NCBI RefSeq assembly: GCF_000341285.1
Contig: NW_005178449.1
Coordinates: 1-64,000 of the forward strand
Source: Galdieria sulphuraria
Lineage: Eukaryota > Rhodophyta > Bangiophyceae > Galdieriales > Galdieriaceae
DNA: 64,000 bases
Direction: 5' to 3'
Shown here: in pieces, positions 42,112-52,761 of the stretch
Position numbering within the stretch: the stretch's first letter is position 1
Layout: every line of letters begins with the position of its first letter
The notes under the pieces: model-generated
Seen by the model: only the letters and a program-made list of their open reading frames with translations
Database searches by the model: none
Told to the model about the DNA's origin: nothing
Made by a program: the position numbers and the translations under genes

Positions 42112-44022
42112 ATGAATCCTTATTATTACCAAGGTGGTCCTGGAGTTGGCGTTCCTCCTCAACCATATGGCGCACCTCCAAGTTACCCTCCTTCCCAATA
42201 TGGAAGAGGAACAAGTACTACGTATGGTGCAGGACCTTATGGAATGTACCAACCTCCTCCTGTTCCTTCAACCAATTATGCTATGAATTCTCCTTATGGT
42301 ATGTATCCCTTACCGCAACAACAACAACAACTATATCCTATGTTCCCTGGTTCTGGCGCTATGAGACAACAACAAGCACCTCCTCCCAACGCACTTCCAG
42401 CCTTGACTTTTGAACAAAGCGGAAATGAAACAAAGCACGGCAAAGAACAAGGTAAAACTATATAACATCTCTAGAATTGTCTGCTTCTTAGAAACTCACA
42501 TAATATACCAGGAATTCGAAAATATTTACAACTGAGCCAACAAGAACAACAACAGTATGCAATGCTCTTTCGTGAAGCTTCCAAAGGTTCGGGTACCGTT
42601 TTAGGTAGAGACGCTGTGCAATTTTTTGGACGAGCAGTGAACGTGGATCGTGCCACTTTGAGAAAAATTTGGGATATTGCTGACTATCGTAGTGCTGGTG
42701 AGTTGCGTAGAGACGAATTCTACATAGCTCTTCGACTGTTGGCAATTGCACAGTTGGGTTATGAAGTATCCAAGAAGACGTTGAAGCAGTTGATAGGGAA
42801 GGATTTGATTCCCGAACTCAAAGGTTACAGCAATGAACCGTCACATCCCCCAATACCGATGAATATGTATCCAGCTAGTAACTTGACACATCCTCCTCCA
42901 CAAGGTGGTCCTGCAAGTTATCCTAACCAAACAATGCAACAAGACTTTTGGGAACTAAAACCTGCAGATTGCAAGAAAATAGATCACCAGTTTGCAGAAA
43001 TGGACAAACCCAAAAAAGGCTTTCTGGCAGGTTCCAAAGTTGCTGGAAAATTGGCAGAGTCAGGGTTACCTCGTCCTGTGTTGAAAAGGATATGGGAATT
43101 AGCGGATGTCACTGTGGATGGGAAACTTGACTATATCGAGTTTCGTATAGCGATGGCGTTGGTAAATGGTTCGAAGCAAGGATACCCATTGCCTCCATCT
43201 TTGCCAGCGAGTTTACATCCAGAAAGACTAAAAAAGATTCCATTTGCAAGAAAAACTGGAAAGACTTCCCAGTCCTCGATGATGCCTGATATGACAAGTC
43301 GAACATATAACCCATCTTCCTCAGTTATCTATGCATCTTATGGACCTGGAGCTGCAGCCTGGCAAGAGAACCCATCTGATCTTGTACGAAAGACACGTGA
43401 AGCAGATGAAGAACTAGAAAGGACCCGGCTTGAATGGTCACAAGTGGAAAAAGAATATCAAGATTTGGAAGAAGAAATACATCACTTGCGCAATCAGTTG
43501 GATTCCAAAAAATGGGAAATGGACTATTTAAGAAATACTCTTCAAGAACGTCAAAAGGGAAACAAATCCAAGTCTTCGCCATCTTATGTTCCTCCTTCTA
43601 CATCTCCCAATGTATCTCATCCTTCCAGACAACTTTCTGGGATGGCCAATCATCATGGAAACTCTTGGTCTAGTGATATTTTTACTGCACCTACTTCCAG
43701 TGCTCCCTTAACTTCCACAAAGACTCCTGATAGTTCTACTACCCATTGGAACGATTTCTCTGCTTTACCACCTCCTTCTAATACTACTGTTTTGGACAAT
43801 GCATATTCCTCTGCATTGAATGATACGGATGACTTTTTAGATCGTCCTTATGTTCCGGAAGGAACTTGGAATCAGAATAGTGGTGGTGTTTATAATGTAT
43901 CAAGAGATAACCAATCGATCAGTAATAATATGAATGACTGGGCTCAGTATTACCCCAATAGTGGTGGTGATATAGCTTCAAGTCGTTCTCGTGGTTTATC
44001 AGCCTCCAAAAAGCATGAATAA
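42112..44022 (+). CDS. Double EH-domain endocytic adaptor (Eps15/Pan1-like)
   Basis: Two exons (42112-42451, 42512-44022) across a 60-nt phase-1 intron give 616 residues. Residues 1-110 are Pro/Gln/Tyr-rich with a short poly-Gln. EH domain 1 (about 120-210) has VDRATLRKIWDIAD and FYIALRLLAIAQ; EH domain 2 (about 260-350) has LPRPVLKRIWELADVTVDGKL and FRIAMALVNGSKQG. A coiled coil of about 60 residues follows (WSQVEKEYQDLEEEIHHLRN), then a Ser/Thr/Asn-rich tail. EH domains bind NPF peptides; proteins of this layout scaffold clathrin-coated pits at the plasma membrane. The tail lacks obvious NPF or DPF repeats, so it may act mainly as a receptor of such motifs. Confidence 0.92.
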
Positions 44023-44056
44023 TGACTGCTTCATAAAGAATGCATTTCACGTTGGT

Positions 44057-44896
44057 TTATTTTTTGTCACGATGAGCTTTCAATTTATGTGCCATCCACA
44101 ACCCAAAGGTTAATGATATCCATTGTGATAACAGAATATTGGTATTGGCTTGTACGATGAAAATATCTAATGGTTGTATAGCAGTTTGGTTATTCACTAC
44201 CAAAGGAGAAGGTTGAAGTCCTGCCGATAAAATTTTAGCCAGCAAACGTCCAACAATAGCTTGTGCTGCTATAACCGTAAAAAACATTCCCACTACGGTC
44301 AATAGGATGCCACTTTGTATGGAAGATGCCAGTTTATTCATCGCAGTGGTGGTTTCTTCACCTTGTTGTAACTTGACACTCCATCGTGTATATCCCCAAG
44401 TCCATAACACAGATAAAAAACAAAAAGTCAATGCTATACAAGCCGATAACAAACCAATCAAAGACGACCGCACCAAAGTAGTAGAAGAACGAATGGGCGT
44501 TACCGACATTGCGAATAACAGAATAACTCCAGCAATCACAGATAATACCAACTGTGCCCACCAGGAAATCCAACTATTCTTCCACAATAAAAAGGCCAAG
44601 TACCGAGTGTCTGAAAAAGTTGAAGAAGACAGGGGAGGAGACGTAGGATTCATTTCCGTTTTACTAGTATTATTCTGAGAGCACATGTTGACCGAGAAGA
44701 TACTTTTCGTTAGCTTTATACCCTTGTTAAGCTTATTCTTGAATGGAATATGTGAGTATACTACAGAACAACCAACAAGATTTCCTTTTAAAGTCGAGTG
44801 GCTACCACATAATATCTTGTTCCCATATGGGAGGAGGGATATAAAAGCAAGAGTGTTACTTGTATAACCAACATCATAGGAAAGCATGGAATACAT
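44057..44896 (-). CDS. DUF3611 plastid membrane protein
   Basis: A single-exon 279-residue protein. Residues 1-95 are a Ser/Asn/Lys-rich leader with no acidic cluster, consistent with plastid targeting. Four membrane segments follow: SWWAQLVLSVIAGVILLFAM, an SLIGLLSACIALTFCFLSVL stretch, GILLTVVGMFFTVIAAQAIV and the C-terminal LLSQWISLTFGLWMA. PLDIFIVQANTN just before the last helix is a hallmark of the cyanobacterial/plastid DUF3611 family, related to the inner-envelope protein Tic21. A role in plastid envelope transport is inferred from that relation only. The stop lies 35 bp from the convergent EH-domain gene. Confidence 0.75.
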   Translation of the reverse strand: MYSMLSYDVGYTSNTLAFISLLPYGNKILCGSHSTLKGNLVGCSVVYSHIPFKNKLNKGIKLTKSIFSVNMCSQNNTSKTEMNPTSPPLSSSTFSDTRYLAFLLWKNSWISWWAQLVLSVIAGVILLFAMSVTPIRSSTTLVRSSLIGLLSACIALTFCFLSVLWTWGYTRWSVKLQQGEETTTAMNKLASSIQSGILLTVVGMFFTVIAAQAIVGRLLAKILSAGLQPSPLVVNNQTAIQPLDIFIVQANTNILLSQWISLTFGLWMAHKLKAHRDKK

Positions 44897-45067
44897 TCTC
44901 TTTGTTCAATACTTTCTCAATCCCATATTCTCATGGAAAGCAACGATCTATTTACCAAAAAGAAAGAAATTGCAATGTTATTGTTCTTCAACGACAAAAA
45001 TAGAAATAAAATGCTTGCGCAAAACAAAAAACCAAGTCATAAAGAGACCTACTATCCAATTCTGTTT

Positions 45068-46324
45068 CTATAGACTTTTTGCATTGGAAATATTCTTTTT
45101 GGGAAATGAAACATAGGTCAGCTCATCATCATAAATATGGCATCTTCGGATAATGGCTGATAACAACGTCCAACCAAACTGCGCCTCATTCATATATGGT
45201 GACCATTTCTGTTTAAGAGCATCATGTGCCTTCCACAGATTGTACATAGGAATCTGTGTTGAAATATGATGCGGAATATGCACATTAATGTTATGACATA
45301 ACAAAACAATCCAGAAAGGGTAATCACAATGAACAGTCAATCCCAATGATGCACGAGCATTAGACCATTGTTCTTTAGTTAGAAATGGAATATGCGGTGC
45401 AGTATGATGAATCTAGTACACAGGTAAGCAACAGATATATCTGTCGGGAATCATACAAACCATTGTAAAAGTGCTCATCCAAAAATGATAAAAAATCCAT
45501 GGAACTAACCAATACTTCACAAAACCCAACCAGCCTGTTAGATGGACTAAGAATGTTGTCATTATCAAAAAGAACACAACAACTAGTGCACAAGAAAACA
45601 AAACTCGTTTTTTTTGGCTATCCTTAAAGTATCCCATATTGAAATGATATTTTAACCAATGCCCAACACTAGCAAACCACCACATAGGTCCTTTGACGAT
45701 GCGAAACACCAACTTTTGAAAACTAGTTGCTTGTTCCCAGTGAGTGGTCTGAAATGGCTGCCAAGCATTGTCGATATCCAAAAGATTGGTATTTTGATGA
45801 TGAATATTGTGTTGAATTCTCCAAGCTTCAAATGGATATATGAGAGGTAATAAAGATAACGTCCCAACAATGTCATTGACGAGCCTACTCTTCGCGAACG
45901 CACGATGACCACAGTCATGAGCAATAACAAAAAGACCAGTCCACGCTGTACCGGTATAAAACCAAGCTAAAGGTAAAAAGAACCATGAAGACTTGTGTAT
46001 CCAAAAAATTCCTAAAGAGGAGGCAATTACTGTGAGCAATACACAGAAACTGGCTTTCCAAGGATCTTTGTTGAAAACCTAGCACATATAGATAATTGGA
46101 GAAACCAAGCACATGTAAAATCTACCCACTTCTTTAGGAATAGTCTGCATTACATCAGACAGCTTAAGATCTTTGGGAGGAACCTGTACTTTCTTATACT
46201 TGAAGGCAGATATACAGTCGCTTGGGGGAACAAGATACTCCTTGAAACCCTGTGCACTCTCCATATGGGTACTATGGTTATGAGGTAAGTCATTTGTTTC
46301 GGAACGACACTGTGCAGCTGTCAT
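45068..46324 (-). CDS. Omega-6 (delta-12) fatty acid desaturase, DesA-like
   Basis: Three exons (46324-46130, 46078-45461, 45412-45068) with phase-0 introns of 51 and 48 nt give 385 residues. The three histidine boxes that hold the di-iron centre are visible: HDCGHRAF, HNIHHQ and, near the C-terminus, HIPHHI. TIPKEVFNKDPWKA, spanning the first intron, and WRIQHNIHHQNTN with DNAWQPF match the cyanobacterial/plastid DesA group that puts a second double bond into oleoyl lipids. The first intron uses a GTGGGT donor. The first 45 residues are hydrophilic, and whether the enzyme sits in ER or plastid envelope is unclear. Polyunsaturated lipids suit a membrane-adaptation role. Confidence 0.93.
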
Positions 46325-46519
46325 TTCGGTTTTCCAATCTTTCAACTAAACGTCGAGAACACTGCAAACCAAAAAATCGAATGGACGGTGGAAAGGGAGG
46401 TTAATCAAAAGTCCTCCCAAAATATCCCCAAAGGCACGTGTCTGCCATTTCTTCCATGACTCAACTGACATGTAACAAAAGTGTAATAACAACTTGGAAA
46501 ACCAATCCATAGATAAACT

Positions 46520-47847
46520 TTATGCTTTTTTGGAAAATGCTCGATATTCTGGAAGCCATTTTCTAGCGATCATCATAAAATAAGTTATTACTCCCATGTC
46601 TACTATTCGAGATATAAGTTTCGTGATCACAGCATATCCTCCGGTATCTCTCAAAATAACTCTTCCAGCGGAATGAATCAATACTTCTGCAACTTCTTCT
46701 GGTGTGGCAGCAAAACGATCCAAAAAGTTGAGAATAAGTAACTAGCATCGATAATAAGAACAATGAACACTAAAATGTAAAATTGAAAATACCTTGGGAG
46801 TATTTGCATAAAGATGGGTTCTGGTATAACTAGGATGAAGAGCTACAATATCAATATGATTATCTCTTGCTTCAACAGCAAGTGATGCGGCAAAATGAGA
46901 AAGAAGGGCTTTACTAGCTCCTTAGATAGTTTTGGCCTGGTCATGGATCTATTCCAAAGTATATCAATTTTGTCAAACTTACCATACATACTGGCAAAAG
47001 GAGAAGGTAGAAAACTGACTGCTGAGGCAGTAAAACAAATACAACCGGGACAACCGTGCTCAATCATTCGTTTCATAAAATGATGTGTGATACGAATAGC
47101 AGACAACGCATTGCATTCCTAAAAAAATCAAATGTAACTGAGAACTCAAGTTTCTCATTCTCAACTACATACATACCAAATTGCCTATCAACTTTTCAAC
47201 ATCTTGATGTCTGAAAAACCCCATAGATAAATATCCGGCATTATTAAAAACCACTTGTACAACAATATCTTCAGTGGCTTGCATAATTTTGTTCATATAA
47301 ACGTGAGGTTCTACCGAAAGATCCACCTGAAGATTTGTCACAATAAGGTTGCTTCCAAAAAAACTTCCAAAAAAACTTACTCCAACAGAACGAAACTCCT
47401 GACGAGGAAACTCTGCTTTCAGTTGTCTCTTTGCAGTCTCCAACTGGTCATCGTCGATAGCAACCAAAACCACGTTGAGTCCTTGAGACGAAAGCTTTGA
47501 AGCGATTGCTCTACCAATACCTTGGCTAGCACCCTATAGTATGTCAAGCAACTATTCTTGGAAATCCGAACGATCCTTACGGTTACCAAGGCCCAAGTGG
47601 CACCATATTTTCGCTTCAAGTCTTGTGGCTTACAGAAACAAGTTAACCAAATAAGAGGTAATAGATACGTTCCAATCAATAAAAAAACAATCCAAGTACA
47701 TATCTTTCCCTAATAATACAGGGAGCCCTATAACAAGCCCTATGTTTTCCAATAGAAATTTCTTACCAGCAATATCCACATATCAGCAAAAAAGAGGGTC
47801 ACGGAATGAATGGGGAGGGGAGAAACAATCTGTGAATTCATAAGCAT
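46520..47847 (-). CDS. Membrane-anchored short-chain dehydrogenase/reductase
   Basis: Seven exons (47847-47767, 47709-47581, 47533-47381, 47326-47177, 47118-46983, 46920-46793, 46741-46520; introns 47-62 nt) give 332 residues. A hydrophobic anchor with IVFLLIGTYLLPLIWL precedes the Rossmann fold, whose cofactor loop TGASQGIGRAIA, NNAG and catalytic YGASK are assembled across introns; a Ser upstream (FTASAVSF) completes the triad. A C-terminal hydrophobic part (MGVITYFMMIARKWL) is present. The layout resembles ER 3-ketoacyl-CoA reductases (HSD17B12/KCR) and 3-ketodihydrosphingosine reductases; I cannot choose between them. The second start at 47841 is also in frame. No single open frame shows the full motif set, so this gene is easy to miss. 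Confidence 0.85.
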
Positions 47848-48389
47848 CTCCCTCACAATATTATTTCAGAAAAACTTGAAAGCTTGCGATGTTTAAGTAC
47901 TCTCAAACCTCATCTGAATTTTGTTCTCAAATGATAGGAGAGCTTTGTGACTTATTATGGAAGTCCTGAATTGAAAAATGACTTCAATACAGCTGAGAGC
48001 ACAACAACAGTGATTATATGAAAGTCTTCAAGTTATTCTTAAGTATTCTGTCCAAAGATACCTTCAAGAAATGAACTCTGACAAACTCTGTCGTCTTACA
48101 AAATCAGGAAAATTCCAGATGAACCAAAGATTTGAAAAAAAAATGCTATGGCCGCATCAATGGCGCCAATTTTGCATGTCTGATCATAATTTTCTTTCCA
48201 GTTCGTTTGGATTCAAAGAAAAAGGAATTCTCAAGTAAAATAGTATCAAAATATCGTATGAAAATTTTCAACACAGACTTGTCATTTCATATCAACTTCC
48301 ATTACAAAAACAAATATAAGGCCATTTCATTAAACTTGGCGCTTTTATCAATCATTTATTTGTCATCTACACGTTCGTCCTTCCATTTA
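47848..48389. other. Intergenic region
   Basis: About 540 bases between the start of the short-chain dehydrogenase and the stop of the AIF gene, both on the minus strand. A plus-strand frame of 130 codons (48132-48524) partly overlaps the last AIF exon and has no domain; I read it as chance. Confidence 0.5.
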
Positions 48390-50711
48390 TCAAGGACTCG
48401 CAGTTTGGTGACTACCCAAAACACTGCTATCGATTACAAAAGGAGCTTGTTTGCCACTTTCATCTTGAACGGGAATCAAATTGGTCAAATCCTGCACGGA
48501 GGAAATTTGGAATTTAGTACCTAATATTGCTAGTTTAGAAAAAGAATGACAAGACTCAAGAGAATACTCCCAACCAATGACTTGTCTAGCAACATCTAAA
48601 CCCTTCCCTTCTCTATTCCATAATAATGCTCCGACAACTTGATTCCCTCTTAAATACCACTGGAGAAGAGTCAGAAAAAGGCTATTCAGAACCTTATTTT
48701 AAAATGTGAAACAAATTTAGTGACTTACAACCACTCCTTCATTCAAGTCTTGATCTGAAAACTCGCCTCGACGGAAAGTGTTCTTCAAATTCCAAACCCC
48801 AATAGTTCTCAGCGACGCATCAATCATTCCAGTTGCTTCAAAGCTGATATTCAAACCAACCAAATCGCACCAGAACATAGATTCCCATTCGTAGGTTGCA
48901 TGACCTCCTGACATGTTCTCACCTGCTATTCGTCCAGTGACCACTGCATGGTCCCAGTGTTCGACACGACGTCTACCCAATGCACGATCCCAAAAGCTTG
49001 CAACATCTCCAGCAGCATAAATATTGCCTTCAACTTGCATAGCGGCATTGACACGAATACCTCCGGCAACAGGGTCCATTTCTAATCCAGCTTCTTCAGC
49101 CAACTCTTGGCGAGGTGTTATACCCACTGCTATAACAACTTGATCTGTGATATGTTCTTTATCCTTCCAACCAAAAAGCTGCAACTGGATACGGGTTTCG
49201 TCGCTTGAATCCTAAAGAAACTTGCTAAATGAATAGTAGCCATACAAAACAAAACATTCACATACAGTACTCGTAGTAGGAACGATATCGAAGACTGAAA
49301 CTCCAGGACGAACATCTACATTATGCTGTCGCATCTGTTTCGTGATATAATCACTTAAATATCGGGGTAGAAACTTTCCTAAGACACCCGCTTCCGGGCA
49401 TAGTAAGGTAACTTGCTTATTTCTCTCATGCTCCTGATTTAACCTAGTTTGTAAAGAACATGCAAGTTCGGATCCCAAAAAGCCACCACCTAGAATAGTG
49501 ATATTGCGATACTTTGGGTTTCTTTGAGAACAAGAATCGACGTAAGCAACATAAAGAGAAAAAACACTCACAACTTACATGAAAGAATTGTGCAAACGTT
49601 CAAAGTCAGAAATGCTCCGGAACGTAATGATACTATCATGAATAGATGGATCGATGGAGGAATTATTGATCAGTTCCGATACACTAGTTATGCAATTACG
49701 TCATATATGCGCAACTCAACATTACAGTTGCTTACTTTGGCTTTCCTCCTGTCGCTAACAACAATTTCTGATAGAATACTTCCATTCCATTTGAAAGTTT
49801 GATCTTATTCTCTTTGGGATATAGTTGAGTTACTGAAACATTCATGAGAATGGAGGCTCTATAAGTTTCCGGTTGACCAGGAAGATGATACTTGTATCTA
49901 TTCCATTTCAGAGTCATATCATTTCCATAGAAAGACCACTTACTCCAACTCTGCTCTTGCATTTGGCCATTGATTAGGTACCTATATCATAATTACCGTA
50001 TTATGACAGAAAGCTATCACGATGCTTACTGATACTGTGGGAATCGACCACATTTCTTTCGACAGAGGCGTTCTATTGTATGGAGCATAAGGCTCTTCTG
50101 TTACTACCAGAACCTACACAGGTATCCATGAGCAAGTTTCAATCAACAAAGCTTACTCTTGAAAAAGTACATACTTGTGCCGATGGATTTTTCTCGTAAA
50201 TAACCTCTAGAGCACTCCAAGCTGCAGTTCCCCCACCCACTATAACAAAAGGTACACAAAGTGGAACGGAAGTGTTGGACAATTCTCTAAAAAATGCTGA
50301 CGCTGGGATGCCTTGTTGTTCATCAGTGCCACTCGACAAAGGTTCCGCTACGACTGTTTCCAAAGTATCAGACTTGGAACGTCCTGTCACGATAACGGTT
50401 CAACTCAATATTCACGGAAAACCGATACCATATACCTTGTCGTTGATAATATTTTTCGATGATCTGTGCAGCTTTTTGTTTATACAACGCTTCTAAAGAC
50501 AGAGATTCCCTGGCCTTAGATAGGACTATCGCAGCCCGTTGCTTTAACACAGTTGTGTCCTACTTCCAACTTCAGGATATTCTTACAAAAGAATATTACA
50601 ACACACCTGTTGTTCTTCTGCCCTTACTTGGTAGTGAACCCAAGTCATTGAGGTTCCTAACAAGGCTGCCAAAGTACATCGACTGAAAACTTTTGTCCAA
50701 CCAACAGCCAT
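48390..50711 (-). CDS. Apoptosis-inducing factor-like flavoprotein oxidoreductase
   Basis: Nine exons (50711-50607, 50559-50436, 50383-50175, 50113-50030, 49950-49736, 49683-49579, 49521-49266, 49211-48729, 48659-48390; introns 47-79 nt) give 616 residues, almost the length of human AIFM1. FAD-binding FVIVGGGTAAWSAL, EPYAPYNRTPLSKEMW, LLATGGKP, the NADH-site ITILGGGFLGSELAC, IYAAGDVASFWD and the AIF-type C-terminal domain (FWCDLVG, TIGVWN, VVWYLRGNQVVGALLWN) are all present. The first 35 residues contain a membrane-like segment as in the inner-membrane-anchored form. AIF supports respiratory complex biogenesis in mitochondria. The exon boundary at 49950/50030 has an alternative (GTCGAT donor inside the SKEMW codons) that would keep a few different residues. 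Confidence 0.92.
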
Positions 50712-50836
50712 CGCACACTCCAATTGTATGGATTGAAAAAGATAACATAACCGTGCTATGGAAATAAGCAAATAGACTAAACAGCTTTATCCAAATATTC
50801 ATCAAAACAATGTTATCCTATTCGTGATTCATTATG

Positions 50837-52431
50837 CTAGAAAAGACTTGCTACATGATCGACTTCATGAACAGCTTTCAAAAGACCTTGAGTTGCTTCC
50901 GCATCCCATGAACTTGTCAATCCTTCAGCTGCTAACTCTTTCATAGAAAACACTCTCTACTTACCATTCAACAGGACGCTTTCTTTTCAAAAATATTCGC
51001 AACGAAAACCAAGAGGGACGACCAAATGCTTGTATTCGTAAGACATCTGATTCCAAATCCATTATCGGATATGCTACACGTTGAAACAAATATGATTCCA
51101 TTTCTCGACACTCTCTCTCACACAATAATACTTACGTTCTACAAAATGAGTGTCTTCCATGCCATTTGTGCTTTTGAGTTTTTCATGTTCATCTAAAACG
51201 TAATGGCTATTGGAAAATGCTTCACTCGATTCGGAAGAATGGTATGTCATATCCGTTAATTTGTGATCTAACGACATCAAAAGACGACGAAAGTGGAAAA
51301 ATTCTTCTCTATTCATAGTAATAAGATAATCTTTGGAACCAACCTGAAGTATTCCATCTTAGGTTGACACGAGTTGCAACTAAATTACTCACCGTTGCAC
51401 ATTGTTCTCCTATGGAAAATGGTTCATAACCTATTCTCCAACCTAAACCTTCCTTCACATACACTTTGTTTTCCTCTTGGACGGCCAATCAACAAACTAC
51501 TCTCCAACTTTAAAAATTTTTACTTACGAGCAAAATCAGGAACCAATGAAGTGCTCGCGAAATCTGTATCTTCACCATTTTCTCCTTCTTCTTCCAACGA
51601 AGAGGTTTCATCAACTCGGGAACGAGTATCTCCAACCACACCACTTCGGCGAGCTTGAATGTCTTCAATCATCTCGGGAAGTGGACTCGCTCCAAGCTCC
51701 TTTAGACCAACCTTTCAAAGAAAATCATTCGTATTCCAACTTTAGCAGTAAACGATTGACAGCTCCCTTACCCATCCCAGGTTTTCCAACTCCAAGTTTT
51801 CTGGAATGTCAGGAACGTCTATATAAGGATAATCACCCAAATCAATATCATCCGGTGGACATCCCCTTTCAATAGAAGCTTCAATAGGATCCTTCGTCAT
51901 TTCTTCTGCAGGCGTAAATATCGCATCAGCCTCTTGAAAAGCTTCCTTCGGATCCACTCCCTTGGGTTGTTTTAACAACATAATACTTTACCAAGGAACC
52001 AAAAACGAAGCCCTTACTTGTTCCCGTAACGCATCTTCTACTTGTTTTTTCAAACTATTGAACTGTTCAGCTAACTGTTCCAAGTTACGGTCGGCTTCTT
52101 CTTCTCGTTGTGTTCGTTCATAAGTATACTTCCATAAAGACTCTCGTATATGCTCGCTACCCAAATAAGCTTCCGTATGAATTGGATAATCAATCACTCG
52201 ATATAGCTTTTTCGAAGCCTGGGCATCGCGACCTGATGTTGTGCTTTGTGAATCCGTCGTGGTTGACTGACTAGTGTCACCTGACGAACAACAGCGGATG
52301 GACAACGTTCTCTTAACGTTACAATTGAAAGTTTTGGTTGTTGGAGGCAACGAATAAAACCTATGTCTGTTGATCGGTCGCTGGTTTGAAGTTTTGATGA
52401 GATGAACGGAAACAAAACTGGAGGATCCCAT
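50837..52431 (-). CDS. Plastid protein with C-terminal DUF1818 domain
   Basis: Seven exons (52431-52018, 51960-51772, 51711-51528, 51475-51393, 51343-51136, 51073-50965, 50912-50837; introns 49-62 nt) give 420 residues. The last about 150 match the cyanobacterial DUF1818 pattern: EGLGWRIGYEP, then MNREEFFHFRRLLMSL, then IQAFGRPSWFSLRIFLKRKRPVE and SWDAEATQGLLKAV, the last two joined only by splicing a 52-nt intron. Residues 1-60 are Ser/Thr/Arg-rich, a probable transit peptide. Residues 75-260, with a short coiled coil (about 105-135) and an acidic DDIDLGDYPYIDVPDIPENL stretch, are not known to me. Function is unknown; restriction to cyanobacteria and plastids suggests a photosynthesis-related role. 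Two separate genes are possible, but the frames chain without a stop. Confidence 0.7.
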
Positions 52432-52761
52432 CGGTTCTGAAACAAATTCCCCAATTGTGATGAAGGAAATTCTTCATCCTATGATTTTCACAACATGATA
52501 CAATTGTATCCATTCTCAAAATAAAGATGAACGATGATTATTTATAAAATAATGTGCACAATGACTAATAACTATCCGTGCATTGATTCGAGAACAATGG
52601 AGGTCCAACACATTATACAGGCAGTCATACCAACAACACATAAGAGAAAAGGCATTCCTGTTGGCGATGTATCGTACCAGCTTGCAATAATAATGAAAGA
52701 TGAGCGCCGTCCACAATCTTCATTTCGAACATGAATCAATATTCAAAAAAATTTGAAGTTT
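52432..52761. other. Intergenic spacer
   Basis: About 330 bases between the ATG of the DUF1818 gene and the stop of TAPT1, both on the minus strand. A 66-codon plus-strand frame (52534-52734) overlaps it but has no recognisable motif and no support. Confidence 0.5.

Noticed and set aside
48132-48524. 130-codon plus-strand frame with a hydrophobic centre
   Set aside because: It overlaps the last AIF exon (48390-48659) in antisense, has no recognisable domain, and its length is explained by AT-rich sequence plus the coding strand opposite.
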